Source: Methylorubrum thiocyanatum | Lineage (GTDB): Bacteria; Pseudomonadota; Alphaproteobacteria; Rhizobiales; Beijerinckiaceae | DNA length: 64,000 bases | NCBI GenBank assembly: GCA_014138645.1 | Contig: JACJIB010000006.1 | Location: 124,001 to 188,000, forward strand | Direction of reading: 5' to 3' | In this document: positions 7,798 through 16,995 of the stretch, piece by piece | Numbering within the stretch: position 1 is the stretch's first letter | Layout: every line of letters begins with the position of its first letter | Position numbers and translations under genes: made by a program | Notes under the pieces: generated by a model | What the model was told of the DNA's origin: nothing | Database searches by the model: none | What the model saw: only the letters and a program-made list of their open reading frames with translations

Positions 7798-7807
7798 GGT
7801 TGTTTCC

Positions 7808-8665
7808 TCAACTGGTGGGAATCCAGCGGGCGCGGGCGGCGAGCCGCCCGAGCACGCTGTCGAGGGCGTAGCCGATCAATCCGATCAGCAGGACGAGGGC
7901 GGCGAGCCGGTCGTAGGAGAGGGTGTCGCGGGCGTCATTGATGGCGTAGCCGAGCCCGCTCGTGACCCCGAGATACTCGGCCGGCACCAGCACGATCCAG
8001 GCGACGCCCAGCGCGAGGCGCAGGCCGGTGAGGATGTCCTGCAGCACCGCCGGGACGATGACGGCGCGCAACGCCGCAAGCCGGCCGGCGCCGAGGTTGC
8101 GCGCCATGGCGAGCCAGACCGGATCGACCCGCTTCACCCCGGCGGCGGTGGAAAACAGGATCGGCCAGATCGCAGCCGCCGCGATCAGGAAGACGATGGC
8201 CCCGTCCCAGCTCGGGAAAGCGAGCACCGCCACCGGCATCCAGGCGAGCGGCGAGATCATCCGCAGGAGCTGGAACGGCGGCTGCAGAATGCGTTCGGCC
8301 AGCGGCGCCGAGCCGACCAGCAGCCCGAGGGGCGCGCCCAGCAGAAACGCGGCCGCGAGGCCCTGTCCGATCCGGGCGAGGCTCGGCGCGGCGGCCCGCC
8401 ACGCCTCGCCGGAGGCGATCAGCTCGGCGAAGGAGGCGAGGGCTGGCCCCGGCGCGAACCCGGCGAAGGCGGCGTAGGCCGGCACGCTCTCCAGAACCAG
8501 CCCGCCCGCGAACCACAGGGTGAGCAGCCCCGCGAGGCCGAGGAGCGGGGCCAGCCGGTTGAGGGCAGAAGCACCGAGCCGGGCACCCGTCCCGGCGCGA
8601 CGCGGCTCCGGCGCCGCGACCGCGCGTTCGACGGCGAGGGCCGCCTCGGTCACGCCCCCGCTCAC
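7808..8665 (-). CDS. ABC transporter permease (SsuC/TauC type)
   Basis: A 285-residue inner-membrane permease of the BPD_transp_1 family, with about six hydrophobic segments. The EAA-type loop that contacts the ATPase is around AMARNLGAGRLAALRAVIVPAVLQDILTGLRLALG. The GTG at 8665 is preferred because its GTGA overlaps the stop of the binding-protein gene. It forms an importer with the genes on either side. The family carries sulfonates, taurine, nitrate or similar anions. Exact substrate is unknown. Confidence 0.88.
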   Translation of the reverse strand: MSGGVTEAALAVERAVAAPEPRRAGTGARLGASALNRLAPLLGLAGLLTLWFAGGLVLESVPAYAAFAGFAPGPALASFAELIASGEAWRAAAPSLARIGQGLAAAFLLGAPLGLLVGSAPLAERILQPPFQLLRMISPLAWMPVAVLAFPSWDGAIVFLIAAAAIWPILFSTAAGVKRVDPVWLAMARNLGAGRLAALRAVIVPAVLQDILTGLRLALGVAWIVLVPAEYLGVTSGLGYAINDARDTLSYDRLAALVLLIGLIGYALDSVLGRLAARARWIPTS

Positions 8666-9888
8666 AGGCTCAAGGTCTCCTGGCGGGTGAGGGCGGCCTC
8701 GTCCGCCGTGCCCGGCCATTCGGGGTAGCGCTTGAGCGAGGCCCGCACGAAGCGGTCGTCGACGAGGTCGCGCGCGACGAAATCCGGGTCGAGACCTTTC
8801 AGGAAGCCGGCATCGCCCTCGACCACGGTGTTGCCCATCGCCTCGACGATCAGCTTGGTGGCCGACGGATAGGGCCAGGGCTGGAAGTCGATCCGCTGCG
8901 CCGCCCAGTCGCGGTGGCGGATCGCGCCGCTCGCCTCGTAGGCCGGACCGTAATCGGTGGTGGCCTTGATCACGACGTCGGCGGGCATCGGCAGGTAGCC
9001 GCGGCCCTCCTTCGAGATCAGCCGGGCGACCTCCTCGCGGTTCTTCACGCAATAGGCCTGCGCCCGCACGATGGCATCGACCGCCTTGCCGGCCCATTCC
9101 GGCTTGGCCGCGACCTGGCTCTCATGCGCGACCACGACGCAGCAGGGATGGTTCTTCCAGATATCGCCGGTGAAGCGCAGCATCCGCGCGCCGGCCTTCA
9201 GTTCGCCCAGCGCATTGAACGGCTCGGCGACGATGTAGCCGTCGATCTTGCCCGCCGCGAGCGCCGCCGGCATCTCGGGCGGCGCCAGGATCTGAAGCGC
9301 GCACTCGTTCGCGCCCGCCTCACCGCGGATCACCGGCGTGACGCCGGATTCGCGCAGCGCGTATTGCAGCACGACGTTGTGCATCGAGTACCAGTACGGC
9401 ACCGCGACACGCTTGCCCGCCAGTCCCTTGAAGTCCTCGATCCCGCTCTTGCCCCCGACGACGATGCCCGAGCCGTTGGTGTGGGCCCAGGCCAGGATCT
9501 TGACCGGGAACTTGTTGTTGTAGCGCATCCAAACGGGAATAGGCTTCAGGAGGTGGGCGAGGTTGAACTTGCCCGCGGCAAAGCCCTCGACCAGCGCCGA
9601 CCACGAGCGCACCGGGGTCGGCTCGGCGACCTTCAGGCCCGCCTCCTCGAAATAGCCCTTGGCATGGGCCACCAGCAGCGCCGTGGCGTCGGTGATCGGC
9701 AGGTAGCCGATCCGCACGGTCTCGTCCTTGGCGGCGTGCACCGCGCGGCCCGACAGGGCGAGACCGCCGCCCCCGAGCAGGGCGGCGAGACCACCGCGGG
9801 CGAGCGCGTCGAGGGTGTTGCGGCGCGTCCAGTCGGCGCGCGTCCATTCGTGGGTCCAGAGGGCGGACAGGTCGTCGGGGGCGGTCAT
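8662..9888 (-). CDS. ABC transporter substrate-binding protein (NrtA/SsuA family)
   Basis: A 408-residue periplasmic-binding protein with a long N-terminal leader containing RRNTLDALARGGLAALLGGGGLALSG, which suggests Tat export. The mature part begins RIGYLPITDATALLVAHAKGYF, typical of the NMT1/SsuA/NrtA group. It overlaps the permease gene by 4 nt and follows the ATPase gene by 23 bp. Nitrate-, sulfonate- and thiamine-precursor-binding proteins share this architecture. The surrounding monooxygenase genes favour an organosulfur ligand. Confidence 0.88.
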   Translation of the reverse strand: MTAPDDLSALWTHEWTRADWTRRNTLDALARGGLAALLGGGGLALSGRAVHAAKDETVRIGYLPITDATALLVAHAKGYFEEAGLKVAEPTPVRSWSALVEGFAAGKFNLAHLLKPIPVWMRYNNKFPVKILAWAHTNGSGIVVGGKSGIEDFKGLAGKRVAVPYWYSMHNVVLQYALRESGVTPVIRGEAGANECALQILAPPEMPAALAAGKIDGYIVAEPFNALGELKAGARMLRFTGDIWKNHPCCVVVAHESQVAAKPEWAGKAVDAIVRAQAYCVKNREEVARLISKEGRGYLPMPADVVIKATTDYGPAYEASGAIRHRDWAAQRIDFQPWPYPSATKLIVEAMGNTVVEGDAGFLKGLDPDFVARDLVDDRFVRASLKRYPEWPGTADEAALTRQETLSL

Positions 9889-9911
9889 CTGCGGTCTCGG
9901 GGAAGAGGGGA

Positions 9912-10667
9912 TCAGGCGGCGCGGCCGGTCACGCCGGACGCGTCGCGGGAGAGGCGGCCGAGACGGCGGCGCAAATCCGCCTCCGCGTCGTCAGCGAGGG
10001 CGAAATCCGCGGCGATGCGGGCCGGGCGCCCGTCGAGCACCACGGCACGGGCCGCCAGCGCGGCGACGTCGGCGAGGTCGTGCGTGACGACGATCAGGGT
10101 CAGGTCGCGGGCGCGGGCGAGCCGCAGCACGTCGGCGCGCAGGCTCGCGCGCATCTCGGGATCGAGTGCCGAGAACGGCTCGTCGAGGAGCAGGATCGAG
10201 GGCTCGCTTGCCAGCGCCCGGGCCAGCGCCACCCGCTGCTGCTGACCGCCCGAGAGCTGGTGCGGTTTTGCCTCCCCGCGCTCGCCGAGGCCGAGGTCGT
10301 CGAGGAGACGGCGTCCGTCCGCCTCGCAGACCGCCCGGTCGCGGCCGAGGCGTCCCGACAGGCGGGCGGGCAGGAGCACGTTGTCGAGCACGCTCGCCCA
10401 GGGCAGCAGGGCAGGGCGCTGGAACATCACCGTGCAGCCCGGCACCGGCCCGCGCGACGGCTGCCCGTCGAGCCGCACCCGGCCGGAGGAGGGCGCGACG
10501 AGCCCGGCCATGATCTGCAGCAGGGTCGATTTCCCGACACCCGAACGGCCGAGAATGCCGACGCGCTCGCCGGCCGCGATCTCAAGATCGATGCGGTCGA
10601 GCACCGGACTCGGGCCGTACTGGTACGCGACGGCCGCGAGGGCGAGACGAGGGAGGGGACGCGACAT
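9912..10667 (-). CDS. ABC transporter ATP-binding protein (SsuB/TauB type)
   Basis: A 251-residue ATPase with Walker A GRSGVGKST, Q-loop region MFQRPALLPW, signature LSGGQQQRVALARAL, Walker [13 protein letters not shown] and switch histidine in VVTHDLAD. It is the first gene of the minus-strand transport set. The start at MSRPLPRLAL fits the family. Frame upstream of it is not convincing protein. A 12-bp palindrome lies about 130 bp upstream. Confidence 0.9.
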   Translation of the reverse strand: MSRPLPRLALAAVAYQYGPSPVLDRIDLEIAAGERVGILGRSGVGKSTLLQIMAGLVAPSSGRVRLDGQPSRGPVPGCTVMFQRPALLPWASVLDNVLLPARLSGRLGRDRAVCEADGRRLLDDLGLGERGEAKPHQLSGGQQQRVALARALASEPSILLLDEPFSALDPEMRASLRADVLRLARARDLTLIVVTHDLADVAALAARAVVLDGRPARIAADFALADDAEADLRRRLGRLSRDASGVTGRAA

Positions 10668-11311
10668 GAACGCGATAGGGAACCTGGAGAAGTCGGACGC
10701 GGCCGAGACTGCACGGCCTGTCGCCAAAATGGCCGATCGCGCCCACGTAGATCAATGAAAGCAACGTTCAAATATCCAAGATAAGAGAAAGCATTCATCT
10801 CCGATCGGAGCGCAACAAAAAAGAATTATCTTTCAGACAAGGACGTAACTGCCGCAATCGATCCCGTGGTGGCGCCCCTTCGGGAAGCGGCCGCCCGCGG
10901 CGCGACGACGACCCGATCGCTCGGATGCAACGTGAAGGCGTTCAGCCGGATAAAACACCGTCTTTTACGCGAATTCAACGCTCGAAGCGCGCCATCATCC
11001 CTCTCTGCGACGTAGAGGGGAAAATGTTGTTCCAGCATCCCGCCGAAAAAAGGCAATCGCTTTCATTGACGCCGAAGAACTGATTGCAGAATATCGGTCC
11101 GCATTCGACGAGCATCAAACGAAGACAAGCAGATCTTCGTCGGGCTTTCGATGACATGCCGGCAAAGCGGGTGGATCGACATCCTCCCAGACCGGCCATT
11201 CCGCCGAGGCTCCGCATCAAGCGGGCCGACGCTTCTCCCCCCGATCCGCCTCACGTGCCTGCGCCCGCGCCGGACCGATGACCCCTGCGCGGCTGACTGA
11301 AGACGAGCCCG
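10668..11311. other. divergent promoter region of the scavenging island
   Basis: This 644-bp non-coding stretch separates the minus-strand transporter genes from the plus-strand porin/monooxygenase genes. It is much richer in A+T than the surroundings (for example 10755-10840 and 11030-11110), as expected for two regulated promoters. No regulator gene lies inside it. Confidence 0.6.
10799..10810. promoter_or_regulatory. 12-bp palindrome CTCCGATCGGAG
   Basis: A perfect dyad inside the A+T-rich divergent promoter region of the island. It is a candidate operator. The cognate regulator is not evident in the window. Confidence 0.3.
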
Positions 11312-12766
11312 ATGCCGAACGCCCTATCTCCGCCGGCCCGCGTCCTGCTGCTGAGCGCCGGCCTCGCCTGCGCCCTGCCGCTCATCGAGAGGCCCGCCCT
11401 GGCGCAATCGCCGAGCGCGGTCGAGAGCTTTACGGGTGAGGCCGGTCCGCGCACCGATCCGGAGACGATCGGCGTCGCGCCGGACGGCAAGGTGAAGTGG
11501 CACGGGCCGCTCGCGCCCTACGCCGCCTCGCTGGCGCTCGCGGGCCTGAGCTTCGACGTCAACGTCTACGACTTCTTCTTCGCAAATCCGAGTGCGGGTC
11601 TGCGGCCGGGACAGCTCTCGAACTCAGCCTATTACCTGCTGAGCCTCGACGCGGATCTGGAGAAGCTCGCGGGGGTTCCGGGCGGCTTCTTCCACATCAC
11701 CCAGACCTTCTTCGGCCTGCGCTGGAACAACCGCAACATGGGCGCCGACATCGGCGACACCACGATCGGCTACCAGCCGACCTTCAACCGCGACGTCGCC
11801 CGGCTCTCGATCCTCACCTACGAGCAGCGCCTGCTCGACGACCGCCTCGCCATCGAGGTCGGGCGAACCCACCCGAACCGCTACTACGCGCTGCCGCCCT
11901 GCCAATCGAGCGTGAGCTGCTTCCAGGACATCCTGCAGATCAATGCCGGCCTGTCCTCGCCGCTCTACGGTGTCTGGGGCGCCAACGTCGCCTACAAGAC
12001 CTCTCCCGAGGACTACATCCAGGCCGGCGCCTTCGCGGTCACGGGCCGCGCGAACTTCACCTCGGGCTGGGATTTCGGCCACGAGCCGCTCAACGGCGTC
12101 GTGACGCTCGCCGAGATCGGCCACGCCACCACCTTCGTCACCGATCCCTATCCGAGCCGCGTGGCGCTGACCGGCTTCTACAACACCGCCGACCACGAAG
12201 ATAACTTCAAGACCATCTACGGCACCTCGAAGGGCCTCAATCCGAGCGATCCGGTGCGGCTGCGCTCGGGCACGTCGGGCGTGATCCTCACCGGCTCGCA
12301 GGTGGTCTGGCGCGCCGACGGCGGGGCGGACGCGTCCAACCTCAACCCGACCTCGATTCAGGCCTATACCAGCCTCGCCTACGCCCCCGACCCGACGGTG
12401 CCGATCCGCTGGAACGCGTTCGCCGGCCTCACCCTCCAGGCGCCCGACCAGAGCCGGCCGCTCGACCGCTACGGCGTCAAGGTCAACTGGCAGCGCATCT
12501 CCGCCGACTATGCGCAGTTCCTCGGCGACGCGAACTTCATCTCCGGCGGCAGCGGCGAAATCTATTCCCGTGACAAGCTGATTTTCGAGGCCAACGCCCA
12601 TCTGGCGCTCGGCAAGGGCATCTTCTTCGAGCCGGTGGTGCAGTACCTCGTCAACGGCAACGCGTTCTGGAACCCCTACACCGCCAACCGCACCAAGGAC
12701 GGCTTCTACGTCGGCGCCACGCTGATCGTGCCGCTCGGCCAGTTGCTCGGCCTCGCGCCGGGCTGA
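11312..12766 (+). CDS. OprB-family outer-membrane porin
   Basis: A 484-residue protein with a signal peptide (about 1-31, ending ERPALAQS). The body consists of alternating amphipathic strands, with OprB-like features such as ITQTFFGLRWNNRNMG, EVGRTHPNRYYALPPCQ and a strand-rich C terminus (DGFYVGATLIVPLGQLLG). OprB-type porins form 16-stranded, often substrate-selective channels. It is the first gene of the plus-strand half of the island, followed by a flavin monooxygenase and a Liv-type importer. It therefore probably supplies the outer-membrane step for the same compound. Confidence 0.82.
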   Translation: MPNALSPPARVLLLSAGLACALPLIERPALAQSPSAVESFTGEAGPRTDPETIGVAPDGKVKWHGPLAPYAASLALAGLSFDVNVYDFFFANPSAGLRPGQLSNSAYYLLSLDADLEKLAGVPGGFFHITQTFFGLRWNNRNMGADIGDTTIGYQPTFNRDVARLSILTYEQRLLDDRLAIEVGRTHPNRYYALPPCQSSVSCFQDILQINAGLSSPLYGVWGANVAYKTSPEDYIQAGAFAVTGRANFTSGWDFGHEPLNGVVTLAEIGHATTFVTDPYPSRVALTGFYNTADHEDNFKTIYGTSKGLNPSDPVRLRSGTSGVILTGSQVVWRADGGADASNLNPTSIQAYTSLAYAPDPTVPIRWNAFAGLTLQAPDQSRPLDRYGVKVNWQRISADYAQFLGDANFISGGSGEIYSRDKLIFEANAHLALGKGIFFEPVVQYLVNGNAFWNPYTANRTKDGFYVGATLIVPLGQLLGLAPG

Positions 12767-12826
12767 GCATCCCCGCCGAGCCCCGACCCCGCGCCGCCCG
12801 CCGATCCCCTCAACGGACGAAGCCTC

Positions 12827-14230
12827 ATGACGCGCCAAATCCGCTTCAACGCCTTCGACATGAACTGCGTCGGGCACCAGTCGCCGGGCCTGTGGGCCCA
12901 TCCGCGCGACCGCTCGTGGCAGTACAAGGATCTCGAATACTGGCAGGATCTCGCCCGCACGCTCGAACGCGGGATCTTCGACGGCATCTTCATCGCCGAC
13001 GTCGTCGGCTACTACGACGTCTACAAGGGCTCGAACTGGCACGCCCTGCATCAGGCGGCGCAGATCCCGGTCAACGACCCGCTCCAGCTCGCCGCCCCGA
13101 TCGCGCTGGCCACCGAGCATCTCGGCATCGGCATCACCGCCTCGACCTCGTTCGAGCACCCCTACACCTTCGCCCGCCGCCTCTCGACCGCCGACCACCA
13201 CACCAAGGGCCGCGTCGGCTGGAACATCGTCACCTCGTATCTGGAGAGCGGGGCGAAGAATGTCGGCCAGTCGGGGCTCGGGCGCCACGACAACCGCTAC
13301 GAGGTCGCAACCGAGTACGTCGAGGTGCTCTACAAGCTGTTCGAGGGCAGCTGGGAACCTGGCGCGGTCCTGCGCGACCGCGAGCGGCGGATCTTCACCG
13401 ACCCGTCGAAGGTCCATGAGATCGACCATCGCGGCCGGCACTTCACCGTGCCGGGCTACCATCTCTGCGAGCCCTCGCCCCAGCGCACGCCGGTGCTCTA
13501 TCAGGCCGGCGCCTCCGGGCCCGGCAAGGCCTTCGCGGCGGGACACGCCGAGTGCGTCTTCGTCGGCGCGCCGCTGAAATCCATGCTCAAGGCCTATGTC
13601 GCCGACGTGCGGGCCAAGGCCGTCGCCGCCGGCCGCTCGGCCCGCGACGTGCTGATCTACAACCTCACCACGGTCATCGTCGCCGAGACCGACGCGGCGG
13701 CGCAGAAGAAGTTCGAGGAATACCAGTCCTACACCTCCTACGACGGCGCGCTGGTGTTCATGTCGGGCTGGAGCGGGATCGATTTCGGCCAGTACGCGCC
13801 GACCGATCTGGTGAAGAAGGTCGAGACCAACGCCATCGTCTCGATGGTCGAGAGCTTCTCCTCGGCCGAGAAGCCGTGGTCGATCGCGGAACTCGCCCGC
13901 TGGGGCGGCATCGGCGGGATCGGCCCGGTCTTCGTCGGCTCGGCGTCCACGGTCGCCGACATCCTCCAGGAATGGGTCGAGGAGACCGATCTCGACGGCT
14001 TCAACCTCGCCTACGCGGTGACGCCGGAGACCTTCGAAGACACGGTCAACCTGCTGGTGCCCGAACTCCAGCGCCGCGGCGTCTACCCCAAGAGCTACCG
14101 TCCCGGCACCTTGCGCGAAAAGCTGTTCGGGAGGGGGCCGCTCCTGCCGGAGACCCACCCGGCCCACGGCTACCGCGACATCGCGGCGGTCAAGGCGCGC
14201 GAGGCCTCGCGCCTCGAGGCGGCGGAGTGA
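12827..14230 (+). CDS. NtaA/DmoA-family FMN-dependent monooxygenase
   Basis: A 467-residue bacterial-luciferase-like enzyme of the NtaA/SnaA/DmoA/SoxA subfamily. The N terminus RQIRFNAFDMNCVGHQSPGLWAHP and the segments EHPYTFARRLSTADHHTKGR and GWNIVTSYLESGAKNVG are characteristic. Enzymes of this group use reduced FMN from a partner reductase and O2 to oxidise chelators, dimethyl sulfide, dibenzothiophene sulfone or similar compounds. No flavin reductase is encoded nearby. It is cytosolic and ends 4 bp before the Liv-type ATPase gene, so it belongs to that operon. Confidence 0.88.
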   Translation: MTRQIRFNAFDMNCVGHQSPGLWAHPRDRSWQYKDLEYWQDLARTLERGIFDGIFIADVVGYYDVYKGSNWHALHQAAQIPVNDPLQLAAPIALATEHLGIGITASTSFEHPYTFARRLSTADHHTKGRVGWNIVTSYLESGAKNVGQSGLGRHDNRYEVATEYVEVLYKLFEGSWEPGAVLRDRERRIFTDPSKVHEIDHRGRHFTVPGYHLCEPSPQRTPVLYQAGASGPGKAFAAGHAECVFVGAPLKSMLKAYVADVRAKAVAAGRSARDVLIYNLTTVIVAETDAAAQKKFEEYQSYTSYDGALVFMSGWSGIDFGQYAPTDLVKKVETNAIVSMVESFSSAEKPWSIAELARWGGIGGIGPVFVGSASTVADILQEWVEETDLDGFNLAYAVTPETFEDTVNLLVPELQRRGVYPKSYRPGTLREKLFGRGPLLPETHPAHGYRDIAAVKAREASRLEAAE

Positions 14231-14234
14231 GGGG

Positions 14235-15005
14235 ATGGCCGACCCGATCCTCGAACTCTCCGACGTGTCGCTCTCGTTCAAGGGGCTGAAGGCGATCAAC
14301 CGTTTGAGCTTCTCGGTCGAGCGCGGCGAGATCTGCGCGCTGATCGGCCCCAACGGCGCGGGCAAGTCTTCGGCGCTCAACATCCTCAACGGCGTCTACC
14401 GGGCCGATTCCGGCCATGTCGCCTTCGACGGCCAGCGCCTGCGCTCGATCCGCCCCGGCGCGGCGGCCCGGCGCGGAATCGGCCGCACCTTCCAGCACGC
14501 GGCCCTGTTCTCGGGGCTCTCCGTCGTCGACAATGTCCTGGCCGGGCTCGCCCGCCACAGCCGCACCGGCCTCATCGCGCACGCGCTGGGGCTGCCGCGC
14601 GACGCGGCCGAGACGCGCCGCTTCCGGGCTGCCGCCGAGGAGACGCTGAGTTTCTTGGAACTCAGCCCCTACCGCGACCGCATCGTCACGACGCTCTCCT
14701 ACGGCATCCAGAAGCGGGTCGATCTCGCCCGCGCCCTGGTGGCGCGGCCCACGCTGCTGCTGCTCGACGAGCCGATGGCCGGCATGAACGGCGAGGAGAA
14801 GCGGGCCATGGCGCACTTCATCGCGGCGGCGCGCGACGCGTTCGGCACCACCATCGTGCTGATCGAGCACGATGTCGGCGTCGTCATGAGCCTGTCGGAC
14901 CACGTCGTGGTGCTCGATTACGGCCGAAAGGTCGGCGACGGCCCGCCCGACGCCGTGCGCAACGACCCGGCCGTGATCGCGGCCTATCTCGGCAAGCCGC
15001 ATTGA
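14235..15005 (+). CDS. Liv-type ABC transporter ATP-binding protein (LivG-like)
   Basis: A 256-residue ATPase with Walker A GPNGAGKSS, Q-loop RTFQHAALF, a signature region reading LSYGIQKRVDLARAL, Walker B TLLLLDEPMAGM and switch His in LIEHDVG. The C-terminal extension KVGDGPPDAVRNDPAVIAAYLG is typical of LivG. It begins the five-gene importer after the monooxygenase. Branched-chain-type transporters in catabolic loci commonly carry amides, aromatic acids or sulfonates rather than leucine. Confidence 0.9.
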   Translation: MADPILELSDVSLSFKGLKAINRLSFSVERGEICALIGPNGAGKSSALNILNGVYRADSGHVAFDGQRLRSIRPGAAARRGIGRTFQHAALFSGLSVVDNVLAGLARHSRTGLIAHALGLPRDAAETRRFRAAAEETLSFLELSPYRDRIVTTLSYGIQKRVDLARALVARPTLLLLDEPMAGMNGEEKRAMAHFIAAARDAFGTTIVLIEHDVGVVMSLSDHVVVLDYGRKVGDGPPDAVRNDPAVIAAYLGKPH

Positions 15006-15029
15006 GGGCCGCGCCATGAGGTTCTTCGC

Positions 15030-15911
15030 ATGAGCTTCTTCCTGGAGACGCTCGCGGGCGGTCTGCTCGCCGGCGTGATGTACGCCCTCGTCGCGATCGG
15101 CTTCGTGCTGATCTACAAGGCGTCGGGCGTGTTCAACTTCGCGCAAGGGGCGATGGTGCTGTGCGCCGCGCTCACCTTCGTGACGCTCACCGAGCGCGAC
15201 GTGCCGTTCTGGCTCGCCGGCCTGATCACGCTGGCGATCATGGTGACGCTGGCGGTCGCCGTCGAGCGGATCGTGCTGCGGCCGCTCGTGAACCGCTCGC
15301 AGATCACGCTGTTCATGGCGACGCTGGGCCTGTCCTACGTGATCGAGGGCGGCTCGCAGTTCGTGATGGGCGCGAGCGTCCACGAGCTCGATCTCGGCCT
15401 CAGCGACCTGCCGGTCGCGATCGGACCGATCCAGCTCAGCTCCTTCGACCTCGTGGCGGCGCTCACCGCCGGCGCGCTGGTGCTCGCCCTGTGGCTGTTC
15501 TTCGAGCGCACCCGCATCGGCGTCTCGCTGCGGGCGGTGGCCGACGATCCGCAGGCGGCGCTCTCCATCGGCATCCGGCTGCCCGTGCTCTGGGCCACGG
15601 TCTGGGCGGTCGCCGGGTTCGTCGCGCTGGTGGCGGGCCTGCTCTGGGGGGCGCGCCAGGGGGTGCAGTTCTCCCTCACCTTCGTGGTGCTGAAGGCGCT
15701 GCCGGTCCTCATCATCGGCGGCTTCACCTCGATCACCGGCGCCATCGTCGGCGGCCTCATCGTCGGTGCCGCCGACGCGCTCGCCGAGATCTATCTCGGG
15801 CCGCTGCTGGGCGGCTCGGTCTCCACCTGGTTCGCCTACGCGCTCGCCGTCGCCTTCCTGCTGGTGCGTCCGGCCGGGCTGTTCGGCGAACGCGCCATCG
15901 AGAGAGTCTGA
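15030..15911 (+). CDS. Liv-type ABC transporter permease (LivH-like)
   Basis: A 293-residue permease beginning MSFFLETLAGGLLAGVMYALVAIGFVLIYKASGVFNFAQGAMV. This includes the NFAQG motif found in LivH proteins. About eight transmembrane segments follow, with the C-terminal PAGLFG. It lies 24 bp after livG-like and 4 bp before livM-like, so the three are co-transcribed. Confidence 0.9.
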   Translation: MSFFLETLAGGLLAGVMYALVAIGFVLIYKASGVFNFAQGAMVLCAALTFVTLTERDVPFWLAGLITLAIMVTLAVAVERIVLRPLVNRSQITLFMATLGLSYVIEGGSQFVMGASVHELDLGLSDLPVAIGPIQLSSFDLVAALTAGALVLALWLFFERTRIGVSLRAVADDPQAALSIGIRLPVLWATVWAVAGFVALVAGLLWGARQGVQFSLTFVVLKALPVLIIGGFTSITGAIVGGLIVGAADALAEIYLGPLLGGSVSTWFAYALAVAFLLVRPAGLFGERAIERV

Positions 15912-15915
15912 CCCG

Positions 15916-16959
15916 ATGCCTCCTGCTCTCGCCGCCGCCCTCGCGCCGGGCCGACGCCTCGCGCTGCCCGCCCTTCCCCTGCGTGGGACCGGCCTCGCCC
16001 TCCTGCTCGCCGTCGCCTTCGTGGCGATCCCGCTGACGGCGAACGATTACTGGTACAACGCGATCCTGATCCCGTTCCTGATCATGGCTTTGGCCGGCCT
16101 CGGCCTGAACCTGACCATGGGCTATGCCGGCCAGGCCTCGCTCGGCACCGGCGCCTTCATGGCGGTGGGGGCCTACGCCACCTACAACCTGCTGCTGCGC
16201 CTGCCCGAGCTGCCGCTGCCGGTCAGCCTTGCCGGCGGCGGCCTCATCGCCGGGGCGGTCGGCCTCGTCGTCGGCCTGCCGTCGCTGCGCATCAAGGGCT
16301 TCTATCTCGTCGCCCCGACGCTGGCGGCGCAGTTCCTGATCGAGTGGGTCTTCAATCAGGTCGGCTGGTTCTCGAACGACGCCTCGTCCAGCGCGATCTC
16401 GGCTCCCCGGCTCGTCTTTCTCGGCCACGACCTGTCGAGCCCGGCCGGCCGCTACGCGCTGACGCTGACCAGCGTCACGGTCGTGACAGTCCTGGCCTGG
16501 CGCCTCGTCCACAGCCAGACCGGGCGCAATTGGCGCGCGGTGCGCGACGGCGAGACCGCGGCGGCGGTGATCGGCGTGCCCGTGGCACGGACCAAGCTCT
16601 CGGCCTTCTTCGTCGGGGCGGCCGTCAGCGGGGTGGCCGGGGCGCTCTGGGCCTTCGCCTATCTCGGCACGGTCGATGCCCGCAGCTTCGATCTCGACCG
16701 CTCGTTCCAGGCGATGTTCATCATCATCATCGGGGGCTTGAGCAGCCTGTCGGGCAGCTTCATCGGCGCGGCCTTCATCGTGCTGACCCCGATCCTGCTC
16801 ACTCACCTGTCGAACGCGTTCCTCGGCGGCAGCCTCGACGGCGGGCAGATCTCGAACCTCCAGCGCATCCTCTTCGGCGCGCTCATCATCGGCTTCCTGA
16901 TCAAGGAGCCGAACGGACTGGTCGCGCTGCTCGGCCGCCTGCGCCGCCCCGTCCGCTGA
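15916..16959 (+). CDS. Liv-type ABC transporter permease (LivM-like)
   Basis: A 347-residue permease with about nine to ten hydrophobic segments. The LivM signature LNLTMGYAGQASLGTGAFMAVGAYATYNL is at about residues 66-94. The cytoplasmic loop GRNWRAVRDGETAAAVIGVPVARTK probably contacts the ATPases. The ATG at 15916 starts 4 bp after the LivH stop. Upstream codons in the frame belong to an antisense-like shadow. It pairs with the LivH-like subunit. Confidence 0.9.
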   Translation: MPPALAAALAPGRRLALPALPLRGTGLALLLAVAFVAIPLTANDYWYNAILIPFLIMALAGLGLNLTMGYAGQASLGTGAFMAVGAYATYNLLLRLPELPLPVSLAGGGLIAGAVGLVVGLPSLRIKGFYLVAPTLAAQFLIEWVFNQVGWFSNDASSSAISAPRLVFLGHDLSSPAGRYALTLTSVTVVTVLAWRLVHSQTGRNWRAVRDGETAAAVIGVPVARTKLSAFFVGAAVSGVAGALWAFAYLGTVDARSFDLDRSFQAMFIIIIGGLSSLSGSFIGAAFIVLTPILLTHLSNAFLGGSLDGGQISNLQRILFGALIIGFLIKEPNGLVALLGRLRRPVR

Positions 16960-16995
16960 CCCCTTTTCCCGAACATCCTCCCGGAGAAACGACCG

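Noticed and set aside
11624..14389. A 921-codon open frame on the minus strand
   Set aside because: It is a shadow of the porin and NtaA/DmoA genes. Composition is low in complexity, it has no ribosome site and no family resemblance.
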